Assembly: GCA_021740905.1 (NCBI GenBank) | Contig: JAIOYV010000001.1 | Location: forward strand, 1-64,000 | Source of the DNA: Bacteroidales bacterium | Lineage (GTDB): Bacteria; Bacteroidota; Bacteroidia; Bacteroidales; M50B96 | Length of the DNA: 64,000 bases | Reading direction: 5' to 3' | Part shown: piece after piece, positions 29,401 to 37,276 of the stretch | Position numbering within the stretch: the stretch's first letter is position 1 | Layout: the number at the start of each line of letters is the position of its first letter | Position numbers and translations under genes: made by a program | The notes under the pieces: model-generated | The model's database searches: none | Told to the model about the DNA's origin: nothing | What the model saw: only the letters and a program-made list of their open reading frames with translations

Positions 29401-29579
29401 CTGATGAGTGATGATTTCCCACTTCCCGACGAACCTACTATCGCAAGGAAATGAGTCTGAAACAGAACAGATACAATTGTCTCAATTTGAGCCTCTCGGC
29501 CAAAAAACAAATGGCTCTCTTCCGTTTCAAAACTTCTGATTCCGGGAAAAGGATTGATATGCGTATTTATTTGATTCAT
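26472..29579 (-). CDS. Membrane-anchored nSTAND1 NTPase with WD40 propeller
   Basis: 1035 residues. The N-terminal STAND-type NTPase (about 10-420) has Walker A GSSGSGKSS (Lys55) and Walker B LIVIDQFEEIFR. One membrane segment lies near residues 494-513 (IVIFLSIASIVSILFLIIS). A long Gln/Glu/Lys/Ala coiled coil follows (about 520-645), then a WD40 propeller (about 700-1015; FASSSLDKTIRIW, LVSASNDKTIKLF). STAND proteins act as ligand-triggered switches that oligomerise. The TonB receptor overlaps its stop (TAATG), so the two products are probably made together. A conflict or defence role is possible for the family, but the signalling neighbours favour a sensor. Confidence 0.88.
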   Translation of the reverse strand: MNQINTHINPFPGIRSFETEESHLFFGREAQIETIVSVLFQTHFLAIVGSSGSGKSSLIRAGVIPDILKSEINNQKNWDITVFKPGDNPISSFASEYAKTFNRKAVAKGQNSTTEKLVGEALRTGKDPILNAHRELGSNPWLIVIDQFEEIFRYQNAIHAETERNESILFINLFLDLLNRSKLDAPIYIVLTMRSDFLDHCTEIPGLTEAINEGHFLIPRMTPQSLRDAIIKPIKASGHDISPDLVDRLILDLGDQSDQLPVMQHALMRAWDYWSINRIGDQPLDMAHYDAVGSITSALSIHAEEIFNNLKKDELKNDTERLFKALTDFGSDKRSTRRPTTFAEILKITSSSETDLIEVIDQFRAPGRAFLVPPLKVTIQPETVIDISHESLMRVWGRLKDWVDEETKSAELYLRLSKSAELYQQGKTGLWTNPELEIAVKWKQKNKPNSHWAERYDPGFERAIDFLDYSKKESDFEIKKKESGQKRELSRARKIVIFLSIASIVSILFLIISVQARLDADASEMNEKVKGIELEKESKKAEIQRKEAVAQKRIAEQQQKIAEQQKLITEEQRKFAIEQRSVAQESEKVAKDAKVLAEQLALIATKNEEEAKVAKAEADSSAQMAKLSADDAIRSEKNAKRLRLLAIARSMAIQSQRVANTDPELSALLAGLAFNFNIDNGGVKDDPDIFNALSNIVDEKPLFLGHKDLVRAVAMSKDGNLIYSCSDDGKLLVWSTKDQHDKPLSLSTGGLAKKGIRCLAVQGQAVIAGTSDGMILYWENAEKGLTPKNIQAHDGIISKVSFISDKRIVSIGTDGFLKIRNQNNLESNLFSAKMPSSIKDLALSFDGKVMACADHSGLVRFYNPLNLNEPPTELRTNKQILSIALNTDGSLLLTGDSNGIINLWDRSDIGKPPLEFLGHRSGITSLVYSPNGKTFASSSLDKTIRIWNPADTKQNPFLIEDHDSWVMSVVFSSDGNQLVSASNDKTIKLFETNTDLLSSKICGMVNRNLSESEWKSYVGKDIEYQKACPQIITEK

Positions 29580-29648
29580 TATAAGTTAGTTGTCATAAGA
29601 TCAATCCTGAATTATTAAGGTTTCGTAAAACTACAGGTTCGTCCTGTC

Positions 29649-30080
29649 TCAGAGATTTACAATAAATATATTCCTATTGCGATTTCCTGAAAATTCATAG
29701 TTAAACTCATCCACACTTTGCCGGGCAATCAAAACGCCCAGCCCTCCAATCGGTCTTTCTTCCAAAGGGATCGTCAAATCCTCTGCAGTTGGCACGTTGT
29801 GCTCAAGCGGATTAAACGGAGTGCCTGCATCCACGATAGTTACCACAAGCTGATTGTCGCTTTTGGCAACAATCAGATTGAACTCACCATCTTTAATACC
29901 TGCCTCAGAATAGCCGTGCCGAATAACATTCGTAGCAATTTCGTCCACTGCAAGACACAAATTATAGGTCTTCTTTTTATCAAGCCCTACCTCCTGTCCT
30001 GTCTGAGTCAATAGTTCACGTATTGGCTCAAGCACATCCAATGTAGCCTTATAGGTTATTGTTTGTGTTTGGGTCGCCAT
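29649..30080 (-). CDS. RsbW/SpoIIAB-like anti-sigma-type serine kinase
   Basis: 143 residues, a single HATPase_c_2 domain. The N-box reads LCLAVDEIATNVIRHGY (Glu47, Asn51), the G1 box VDAGTPFNP and the G2 box IGGLGVLIARQSVDE. This family phosphorylates STAS proteins on a serine. It starts 1 nt after the stop of the STAS gene upstream, the usual order for a partner-switch pair. No sigma factor is seen in the window, so the regulated target is unknown. Confidence 0.9.
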   Translation of the reverse strand: MATQTQTITYKATLDVLEPIRELLTQTGQEVGLDKKKTYNLCLAVDEIATNVIRHGYSEAGIKDGEFNLIVAKSDNQLVVTIVDAGTPFNPLEHNVPTAEDLTIPLEERPIGGLGVLIARQSVDEFNYEFSGNRNRNIFIVNL

Positions 30081-30401
30081 CTATACAGGATATTTATCAA
30101 CGATGTGCACACTATGAATGAACCCTGTCATCTGAAGGGTGTCAATAATCTGATCCTGTGGTTTTACCAGGTAGATTTGAACTGATGGCCCTAATTTTTG
30201 CTTGGCGAATACAATCATTCGAAGACCAGCCGATGCCATAAAGGACAGTTCACTTACCCGCAATACCATTTCAGTGGGTACATTTCCGGCAACTTTTTGT
30301 ATTTCAGCCTGAAAAACTGAAGCTGATCCTGAATCTAATGATCCGCTAAGTGTTAGCTCTGCAACACTATTTTTTATTTCTGATGTGACTGTAAAATTCA
30401 T
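30081..30401 (-). CDS. STAS-domain anti-sigma-factor antagonist
   Basis: 106 residues. The STAS fold has the phospho-site loop SFMASAGLRM. Ser57 aligns with the phosphorylated serine of SpoIIAA (motif DSSG), while the flanking Asp and second Ser are Ala. Its first codon overlaps the stop of glgX by 4 nt (ATGA type), and it abuts the RsbW-like kinase, so the three are translationally linked. Confidence 0.9.
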   Translation of the reverse strand: MNFTVTSEIKNSVAELTLSGSLDSGSASVFQAEIQKVAGNVPTEMVLRVSELSFMASAGLRMIVFAKQKLGPSVQIYLVKPQDQIIDTLQMTGFIHSVHIVDKYPV

Positions 30402-32584
30402 TTTTTTGATTTTTTATTGGTTTTTAAATTCGTTTTCTTCTTTGTTAAATTTGGTTTCTTCCCAAGAAGTATGACTACTGATCGTGGCCCTAAAATGCAG
30501 GAATACTGATCTTCCATCACGGGTTCTTTTGTATGCTGATGAAAATCGTAAGGTGAAGGCATATCTGTGTTCACCGAAACATGCCAGCTTTTTCCTTCCG
30601 GAAGGTGTGGCAATTCGAATGGCAAGGCTTCCCAATGCATGTTGATTGCAACGTAAACGGTATCATCGGTGGTAAAACCATTCTTAGCATGAACTCCATC
30701 GAGCATATAGGCCAAAACCCGGCTCGACTCCGACCAATCCGCATTCCAGGCCTGTGTGCCGTGGAAAGAGATATCGGAGTATCCTGTACCCATATAATCG
30801 GAATTTCTAAAATGATCTCTGTTTCTGAGCACAGGGTGGTTTCGCCGGAAATTGATGATGTGTTTGGCAAAATAATAAATATCTGCATTTTTTTCTATCA
30901 AATCCCAGTTCAGCCAGTTCAGGTCGTTGTCGTGGCAATAGGTGTTGTTATTCCCATATTTGGTCCTTCCCATTTCATCACCCATAAGGATCATCGGAAT
31001 TCCCTGACTGACCATCAAAAGGGTCAAGGCATTTTTAATTTGTCGATGGCGCAGGATGTTGATTCCTTCATCATCAGTTTCGCCTTCCCAGCCGCAATTC
31101 CAACTGAAATTGTCATTATTCCCGTCGTTGTTGTTTTCACCATTGGCCTCGTTGTGTTTTTCATTGTATGAAAAAGTATCCATCAGTGTAAAACCATCGT
31201 GACAGGTAATGAAATTGATGCCCGCAGCGGTACCTCTGGTCGAATAAAGATCAGGTGAACCTTGCAAGCGTTGCGACATTTCGCCAATCAACCCTTCTTC
31301 TCCTTTCAGAAAGCGACGGATTGTATCGCGGTATTTTCCGTTCCACTCGGCCCATCGACCATAGGCGGGAAATGAACCAACCTGATATAATCCACCTGCA
31401 TCCCAGGCCTCAGCTATTAATTTGCATTTGGCCAAAACAGGATCATGAGCCAAGGATTCCAGCAAGGGTGGGTTATTCAATGGGCTTCCGTCCTGAGCAC
31501 GGCCAAGGATGGCTGCCAGGTCGAAGCGGAAACCATCGATGTGATATTCCGAGGCCCAATAGCGCAGGCAATCCAAAACCATATTCCGAACAACCGGGTG
31601 ATTGCAGTTTAGCGTGTTACCTGTTCCCGAAAAGTTATAATAATACCCTTCAGGGGTAAGCATGTAATAGGTATTGTTGTCAATTCCCTTAAACGAAATG
31701 GTTGGACCCCGGTGATCGCCTTCGGCAGTATGGTTAAAAACCACATCGAGCATCACCTCTATGCCGTTTGCATGGAGGTCCTTTATCAGGGTTTTCAACT
31801 CGTCTACCTGCATTCCGTATTTACCTGTTGCGGCATATCCCGATTTAGGGGCAAAGAAATTGAGTGTGCTATAACCCCAGTAATTGATCAGCATTTCGCC
31901 GGTTTCAGGATTTGTTTTGCTGTGTTCATACTCATCAAACTCATAGATTGGCATAAGCTCAAGGCAATTGACACCCAACTCAAGGAGATAAGGTATTTTT
32001 TCCCGGATACCTGCAAAAGTGCCTTTGTATTTGACTTTCGAAGATTCATGTTTTGTAAAACTGCGAACATGCGCTTCGTAAACAATCAGGTCTTCGATGG
32101 GTGTTTCAAGCGGTTTGTCGTTTTCCCAATCGAAATCTTCGAAAACAAGGCGCGACCGGTGTGGGTAAACATTTTCCCAATTGGGCGGAGCCATCCATTC
32201 GTCGCGTCCGCCGATTGCTTTTGCATAAGGATCGGATAAAATCTTTGTTTTATCAAAACGATGACCAGCTTCGGGATTGAACGGACCATCCATCCGGTAA
32301 CCATATTCGAGTGTCTCAAAATCCAAATCGAAAACAATCATTGAATACGTATTCCCAATTCTAAATTCCTCAGGAAAAGGTATTTCGGTATAAGGCTGAT
32401 CCGCTCCTTTTTCAAATAAAACCAACGTACATGAAAATGCTGCACTGGAGTAGATTGAAAAATTTACACCGTTTGGAACCATAGTAGCTCCAAACGGTAA
32501 AACGTGTCCTCTTCGGTATTTTATCCCTTTGTGCTCGTGAGTGGGATAATAATCTATTCTTGTATCAAAATTTGACTCTGCCAT
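30398..32584 (-). CDS. glgX: Glycogen debranching enzyme GlgX (isoamylase type)
   Basis: 728 residues, a normal length for the GlgX/TreX family. A CBM48-like N-terminal domain (about 15-125) precedes the GH13 barrel. Conserved regions are DVVFNHTAEG, GFRFDLAAIL (nucleophile Asp, about residue 355), LIAEAWDAGG (acid Glu, about 391) and ITCHDGFTL. The enzyme hydrolyses alpha-1,6 branches of glycogen limit dextrins. The C-terminus carries an unusual Lys/Asn-rich tail of about 20 residues. The gene sits between two STAS genes and overlaps the second, so glycogen breakdown may be co-expressed with the partner-switch proteins. Confidence 0.93.
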   Translation of the reverse strand: MAESNFDTRIDYYPTHEHKGIKYRRGHVLPFGATMVPNGVNFSIYSSAAFSCTLVLFEKGADQPYTEIPFPEEFRIGNTYSMIVFDLDFETLEYGYRMDGPFNPEAGHRFDKTKILSDPYAKAIGGRDEWMAPPNWENVYPHRSRLVFEDFDWENDKPLETPIEDLIVYEAHVRSFTKHESSKVKYKGTFAGIREKIPYLLELGVNCLELMPIYEFDEYEHSKTNPETGEMLINYWGYSTLNFFAPKSGYAATGKYGMQVDELKTLIKDLHANGIEVMLDVVFNHTAEGDHRGPTISFKGIDNNTYYMLTPEGYYYNFSGTGNTLNCNHPVVRNMVLDCLRYWASEYHIDGFRFDLAAILGRAQDGSPLNNPPLLESLAHDPVLAKCKLIAEAWDAGGLYQVGSFPAYGRWAEWNGKYRDTIRRFLKGEEGLIGEMSQRLQGSPDLYSTRGTAAGINFITCHDGFTLMDTFSYNEKHNEANGENNNDGNNDNFSWNCGWEGETDDEGINILRHRQIKNALTLLMVSQGIPMILMGDEMGRTKYGNNNTYCHDNDLNWLNWDLIEKNADIYYFAKHIINFRRNHPVLRNRDHFRNSDYMGTGYSDISFHGTQAWNADWSESSRVLAYMLDGVHAKNGFTTDDTVYVAINMHWEALPFELPHLPEGKSWHVSVNTDMPSPYDFHQHTKEPVMEDQYSCILGPRSVVILLGKKPNLTKKKTNLKTNKKSKK

Positions 32585-32660
32585 GCGTGATATGTTTTTA
32601 TTGAACGAATGAATGTTCAGGTAAATAATACAATGCTTAATAATTCAATGAAGATCCTAT

Positions 32661-32990
32661 TTAATAGGCACTTAGTGCATTGTCAACAGTATCAACCATT
32701 TCAAAGAAATTGATAAACCCTGTCATGGACATAACTTCGGATATCTCTTCAGAAACACCCACCAGAATGACCTTGCCATTTTTGGCTTTGATCTGACGAT
32801 ACAACATCAGCAGAACTCTTAGACCTGCACTTGAAACAAATCCTACTTTAGAAAGTTCGAGAATTACATTTTTATGGTCACTCGATGCTTCCAGCACAGT
32901 CTTTTGTACTTCAGCCGCAGTTTGACTATCTATGCTTCCTTCCAGCGTGATGATCAAAATGTCATTTGTTGTTTTAATTTCTATTTTCAT
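32661..32990 (-). CDS. Second STAS-domain anti-sigma-factor antagonist
   Basis: 109 residues with a STAS fold. The site loop reads GFVSSAGLRV; Ser54 aligns with the phospho-serine of SpoIIAA. The Asp before it is Ser and the second Ser is Ala, much as in the other STAS protein (30081). It lies 76 nt before glgX and 47 nt after the AGE-like gene. Two STAS proteins with one kinase suggest either redundancy or two outputs. Confidence 0.9.
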   Translation of the reverse strand: MKIEIKTTNDILIITLEGSIDSQTAAEVQKTVLEASSDHKNVILELSKVGFVSSAGLRVLLMLYRQIKAKNGKVILVGVSEEISEVMSMTGFINFFEMVDTVDNALSAY

Positions 32991-33037
32991 TTGAATTATT
33001 TTTTATTGGAACTGTGTCGTGAGAATTAAGATCTGGA

Positions 33038-34882
33038 TTAATCCAACCATGCTTTTGGTGTAATTTTAACCCGGACCCGAACTTGTTTCTCCGTTTTAGG
33101 CAGATTTACAATTAAATTGTCTGCATCAAAATCGGTATAGGGTTTATCATCGATAAAACATTCCTGGATGTAAACACTTCCCTTTGGAAGAATATCAGGA
33201 GATACCCGCAACTTGTTGCCTTCAAATGAATTTGGATACGGTTTGAAGTACAGGTTCAGAGGCTCTCTTTTAACTAATAAATTGGTATAGACAGCAGCCA
33301 GGTAGCAAAGTTCCATGCTGTGGTATCCACTCATGGAATGACTTCCCTTGAGTCTTTCGTTTCCTAACAGGTAAGGCATACCATTCGACAAGGTGTTGAA
33401 ATATACACCACCATCGTCGTTGTCGAGGAAGAATGCATTGTAGAAAGCAGTTACCTCACGGGCATGTTTGCTGTATTCATCATCTTTCAAAATCCCATGC
33501 ATAATTAAATAGGCGAGGATAGCTTGTTCTTGTTGCCACCAGGCTTTACGGTCGTGCCATGCAAACTGATGATGTTCTCCATCTGGTTTGTAAACACGGT
33601 CAACCACATCATACCATCCACCACGCTGACGATCGCAACCTACTTCAGGCATCACCTCTGCAATTTTACGGGCAAAATCAAGGTATTCATCTTTTGGGGT
33701 TAACGACTGCATACGTAAAAGATTCCATGCAATTTTAAGGTTATGTCCGGCTACGGCACGATTTTGCTGCCATCCCCAGGATTGATCTTTCGTCCAATCC
33801 TCAAAGAATTTTTCCTGAACAAATGGACTGTTCAAATAATCGGGGAAATAGCGGGTGATTGTATCAAAAGTATATTCCAGAAATTCGGCATGTTCTTTTT
33901 TTCCGGTGGCCAAATATAAATTGATCAGGTAGGCCGGTGCATGATCACCTACTGAATTCCAGTTTTTCCTTGCTTTGTTATGGCCTAAGGATTCGGCACG
34001 CGCATCGAGTGTGATTGGATCGATGTGTGAAAAATAACCAACTCCTTTTTCGTCTTTGTAAAATTTTTCGAATAGGTCAAGAGTCCTGTCTATGTCGCTC
34101 ATGATCTTCTTGTCACCGGTAATCCGCATGGTTTGAGTAGGTCCGGCCAAAGCATAAATTTGCTCGTACATGGGCAGGGCATCAAAGTCATCGCCAAATT
34201 CTGATGTAAGCAATTTGGTTTCCTTCTCCCCTTCCACTTTAAGTCCGTGATACCAGTAAACGATATTTTCATCCTGATCGTAAAAACGCATGTGGTCGCG
34301 TAAATACTGGGTCCCTTTTTCAGCACCTTCTAAAAACTCATCCTTCCCGGTAAGCAAATAGGCCGATGCAAATCCAAATACAAGGCGCGAAATGGTATCG
34401 GTTTCCTGTAGGTAATCACCCTTCTTTTCACCACTCAACTGAAGGATAGTCCGGTATTTCTTGAAGTCAATTTCCTCATTCGGGTGATTGAATTGCCAAT
34501 TCAGGTAGCTGTGTGCTATTGAATCAATCTGATTGATCCACCAATTGGGTTCCTCGAAACGATACTTACCTGGGCCATTGCCAGGGAAAATCAGTTGCTG
34601 GGCTTCGAATACTGGAAATGAATCATCTTTTCCATTACCCGGATAGAATGTGCCGTAGGCAAAAACCATCTGACGGTTTAAGGACAGCAAGTGATTAATT
34701 TTGCTGGTTGCATCCTGATAGGGCTCGCCTAAGTTTCGCACGAAACGGGCAAAGGTATTGTCCGTTAAATTGATTTTAAACTCTTTTTCGTCAGAGGTAA
34801 CTACAGTAAACCATCTTTCTTTTAGGTTGAAATTGGTTACATACCCTGTAATGGTGTCCGAAAATGTGAAATTGATTTCCAT
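33038..34882 (-). CDS. AGE-fold (N-acylglucosamine 2-epimerase-like) enzyme with extra N-terminal domain
   Basis: 614 residues. Residues 1-100 form a small beta-rich domain (ITGYVTNFNLKERWFTVVT) not found in ordinary epimerases, which are about 400 residues. The alpha/alpha barrel (about 110-545) carries AGE-type motifs NSVGDHAPAYLINLYLATG, VAGHNLKIAWNLLRM and AWWQQEQAILAYL. Family members epimerise or isomerise sugars such as N-acetylglucosamine, mannose or cellobiose. A short C-terminal beta domain follows. The substrate is not clear. Its place next to glgX fits carbohydrate metabolism. Confidence 0.78.
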   Translation of the reverse strand: MEINFTFSDTITGYVTNFNLKERWFTVVTSDEKEFKINLTDNTFARFVRNLGEPYQDATSKINHLLSLNRQMVFAYGTFYPGNGKDDSFPVFEAQQLIFPGNGPGKYRFEEPNWWINQIDSIAHSYLNWQFNHPNEEIDFKKYRTILQLSGEKKGDYLQETDTISRLVFGFASAYLLTGKDEFLEGAEKGTQYLRDHMRFYDQDENIVYWYHGLKVEGEKETKLLTSEFGDDFDALPMYEQIYALAGPTQTMRITGDKKIMSDIDRTLDLFEKFYKDEKGVGYFSHIDPITLDARAESLGHNKARKNWNSVGDHAPAYLINLYLATGKKEHAEFLEYTFDTITRYFPDYLNSPFVQEKFFEDWTKDQSWGWQQNRAVAGHNLKIAWNLLRMQSLTPKDEYLDFARKIAEVMPEVGCDRQRGGWYDVVDRVYKPDGEHHQFAWHDRKAWWQQEQAILAYLIMHGILKDDEYSKHAREVTAFYNAFFLDNDDGGVYFNTLSNGMPYLLGNERLKGSHSMSGYHSMELCYLAAVYTNLLVKREPLNLYFKPYPNSFEGNKLRVSPDILPKGSVYIQECFIDDKPYTDFDADNLIVNLPKTEKQVRVRVKITPKAWLD

Positions 34883-34901
34883 AATCTAATTGTTTAATTA
34901 T

Positions 34902-36146
34902 TTATATATTTTCATTTGTGTTTGATATTTTTTGCTGAATTAAATGAGAGTTCAACCAGATATATACTCCGTTAATAGCCGGTATAAACAAGATAAAGAC
35001 CAATAATGCCAGCAAGGTTGCAGCATTTAAGCCCTTACCGAAAAATCCGACAAGTAGGATTAGTACAATACTTACTACTTTAAAACCGAATAAATAAGTG
35101 GTATGTTTTTTATGAAACTCAATTACCTTTTCCTGATGACCTTCATTTTCAGAGACAAATGCAAACAGGGAGATAATAAAAATTGTAAATGCCAATGATC
35201 CGCAGATCAGCCATCGAATCGAATCAACGATCTCATCATGATACGATCCAGTTACCAGAGCCAAAATACCAGCACCAACTGCAGTTATTCCCATAGCTAA
35301 TGGCAAATGTAAATAGCTCCAGCCAAGTATAGCCCATATATTTTTCTTAAAAAGCCTGTATAAAACATGGTCGTGATATAACCACCAAATCAGAAAGGAA
35401 ACTACAAGCCCCAGTGCACAGGCAACTCCAACCCATATATTAATTTCTTTATTTGCTGAAAAGCCGTTTATGGCTCCAATTACTGTTTCTCCAATAGTAA
35501 GAATGGTGAGAAGCCCAAAACGCTCCGGAATGTGATGAACACTAATCTTAGGAAGTAGAAGCTGAGTTTTTAAAGTAAATATGGGAGTTACAAGGTCGAT
35601 TACCATAGCTGCACCCCAAAGCATATATTTGAACGAACCCGAAACAAAAAGTGAAATACTCCAAAGTATAACTGATATTGAAAATCCAATAAAGAATTGA
35701 CGGGAAAGCTTTTTCTCGGTGGGAGAACTGGCAGCGGAAAACCATAAGTAAATAATCAGTATGCGAGAAACGATATATGAAATAGCAAAAATATTAGCTC
35801 CCTTCTCGAGTCCACTATGAATGGCATAAGCAATTCCTGCCATAGGTATCATGCCTAAAAAGGTGAATACCCTATGCCGGATGTCGTTCCTTTCGTAGCG
35901 TTCGTTGTAATAGGTCGAAGAATTCCATATCCACCAGGCCGGTACAAACAAGAAGGCAAATATTCCTGCATTTTCCCACGAAGGAGCCTGATACAATAAG
36001 TGTGATAGTTGAGCTAAAATTCCGACAAAGGACAAATCATAAAAAAGTTCGAGCCAGGTTGTCTTTCGCTCCAGCTCTTCGTTTTCATCCGTTCTGATAG
36101 TAGGTTTTGCCCACCAAACATGCATCGCGTCCTTGAAAATACTCAT
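34902..36146 (-). CDS. LtrA-family membrane protein
   Basis: 414 residues with about ten hydrophobic segments. The N-terminal motif TTWLELFYDLSFVG and the segment PERFGLLTILTIGETVIG are typical of the low-temperature-requirement protein A family, whose function is not established. It starts 3 nt after the stop of the VOC gene and ends 19 nt before the AGE-like gene, so it is part of the same transcript. Confidence 0.85.
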   Translation of the reverse strand: MSIFKDAMHVWWAKPTIRTDENEELERKTTWLELFYDLSFVGILAQLSHLLYQAPSWENAGIFAFLFVPAWWIWNSSTYYNERYERNDIRHRVFTFLGMIPMAGIAYAIHSGLEKGANIFAISYIVSRILIIYLWFSAASSPTEKKLSRQFFIGFSISVILWSISLFVSGSFKYMLWGAAMVIDLVTPIFTLKTQLLLPKISVHHIPERFGLLTILTIGETVIGAINGFSANKEINIWVGVACALGLVVSFLIWWLYHDHVLYRLFKKNIWAILGWSYLHLPLAMGITAVGAGILALVTGSYHDEIVDSIRWLICGSLAFTIFIISLFAFVSENEGHQEKVIEFHKKHTTYLFGFKVVSIVLILLVGFFGKGLNAATLLALLVFILFIPAINGVYIWLNSHLIQQKISNTNENI

Positions 36147-36149
36147 ATA

Positions 36150-36563
36150 CTATTCGTCTTTATATCCCTGGCAAATTTCAATAATATTGCCTTCCGGATC
36201 TTTCATCCATACCGTTCGCCACCCTTCAATAAATGCATCAAAACCCAGCGGGCCCAATGTTATCACTGCATCATCACCCATCTCTTTGATTTTGGCATCC
36301 ACGTCATCAACAATAAATGAGAGGTGTCGAAAGCCCGGATAATGAGGGCCATCGGATTCGGCAAAAGGAACAGGACGTTCTTCGTCCATCGGAAATACCT
36401 CAAAGTAAAATCCATTGTCGTCTTTTAGGAAAAAAAGCTCCTTCCCATCTCCTAGGTCAATTGTTCTCGCTCTTTTCATCCCAAAATATTTGGTATAAAA
36501 GCCTTCGAACCTTGCCTGATCCTTGCAGGTAACAGCCACATGTAAAAATTTGGGTTGAATCAT
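36150..36563 (-). CDS. VOC-superfamily (glyoxalase-like) metalloenzyme
   Basis: 137 residues, two beta-alpha-beta-beta-beta modules. All four usual metal ligands are in place: His8, Glu55, His80 and Glu129. It could be a glyoxalase I, dioxygenase or resistance-type protein. The nearby DJ-1 proteins favour handling of reactive carbonyls, but this is inference. Confidence 0.82.
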   Translation of the reverse strand: MIQPKFLHVAVTCKDQARFEGFYTKYFGMKRARTIDLGDGKELFFLKDDNGFYFEVFPMDEERPVPFAESDGPHYPGFRHLSFIVDDVDAKIKEMGDDAVITLGPLGFDAFIEGWRTVWMKDPEGNIIEICQGYKDE

Positions 36564-36594
36564 ATTTCTTTAAAGTTTAAAAAAGATGCAGTGC

Positions 36595-37158
36595 TTAAGA
36601 AAGCATGTCAATAATTTTCCGTGCAAAAAGATGGGCATGTCCTCCCGATCGTCCGGTCACTAAATCGCCATCCACAACCACATCTTCGTTGGTATAAATT
36701 GCACCATAAGCTTTGGCATCACCAATCAGGTTGTTGTGACAAACCAACTTTCTGCGTTTTACCAATTCTGTAGCCGGGGCAACCAGCCATAGTCCGTGGC
36801 ATATAATTCCTTTTAGGATATTTTTGTTTGCAAAAGCCCGTTTTAAAAATTCTGTGGCCGGTGGTATTTTGTTTACATCTTCGGTATATCGCAGGCGATC
36901 AGAAACCATCCCAGAGGGAACTATAATTGCGGCAAAACTATTCAGTTCTTCGTCGCTCATGTTTTCGAAGCTTTCGAAACAGTCCATCGGAACTTTGTAT
37001 TCGTGGCCATAAAAAGTGATTTTATCCTGGTCCCACAATCGCGATAGAAAATGGATTTCAGCACCTTCTTCCGGAAAGCGGTATTTGTAATAAAAAATTT
37101 CGTTTTCGTAATAGTCGCCTTCGATAAGGATTGCTATTTTTTTTCCTGCCAGCCGCAT
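36595..37158 (-). CDS. DJ-1/PfpI-family protein
   Basis: 187 residues. The nucleophile elbow GIICHGLWLVAPA contains the family Cys-His pair, and an acidic residue is present near the N-terminus (ILIEGDYYENE). Family members include proteases, glyoxalase III and deglycase-like enzymes. It is followed by the VOC gene 31 nt away. Confidence 0.85.
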   Translation of the reverse strand: MRLAGKKIAILIEGDYYENEIFYYKYRFPEEGAEIHFLSRLWDQDKITFYGHEYKVPMDCFESFENMSDEELNSFAAIIVPSGMVSDRLRYTEDVNKIPPATEFLKRAFANKNILKGIICHGLWLVAPATELVKRRKLVCHNNLIGDAKAYGAIYTNEDVVVDGDLVTGRSGGHAHLFARKIIDMLS

Positions 37159-37276
37159 AGTAAATATTTTATTTGCTGATTATTAGATTAATCTTAGTAA
37201 AAATTGAAAGTATTATTAGCAATGATAATTGCTACTACTATTTATCTAGCAATAACAATTATCGTTGCTGATATAA
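37159..37276. promoter_or_regulatory. Gap with two related palindromes, possible operator or promoter
   Basis: This AT-rich gap is the largest in the 36150-43989 enzyme run after the start region. It holds TAGCAATGATAATTGCTA and, after about 15 nt, AGCAATAACAATTATCGTTG with a CT end. Both have AGCAA/TTGCT arms around an ATAATTG-like core. The arrangement suggests a repeated operator or an internal promoter for the DJ-1-VOC-LtrA part. Confidence 0.5.

Noticed and set aside
26472-29579. nSTAND-WD40 gene as a stand-alone anti-phage defence gene
   Set aside because: It is in a coupled signalling operon with a membrane anchor and no effector domain or nuclease nearby.
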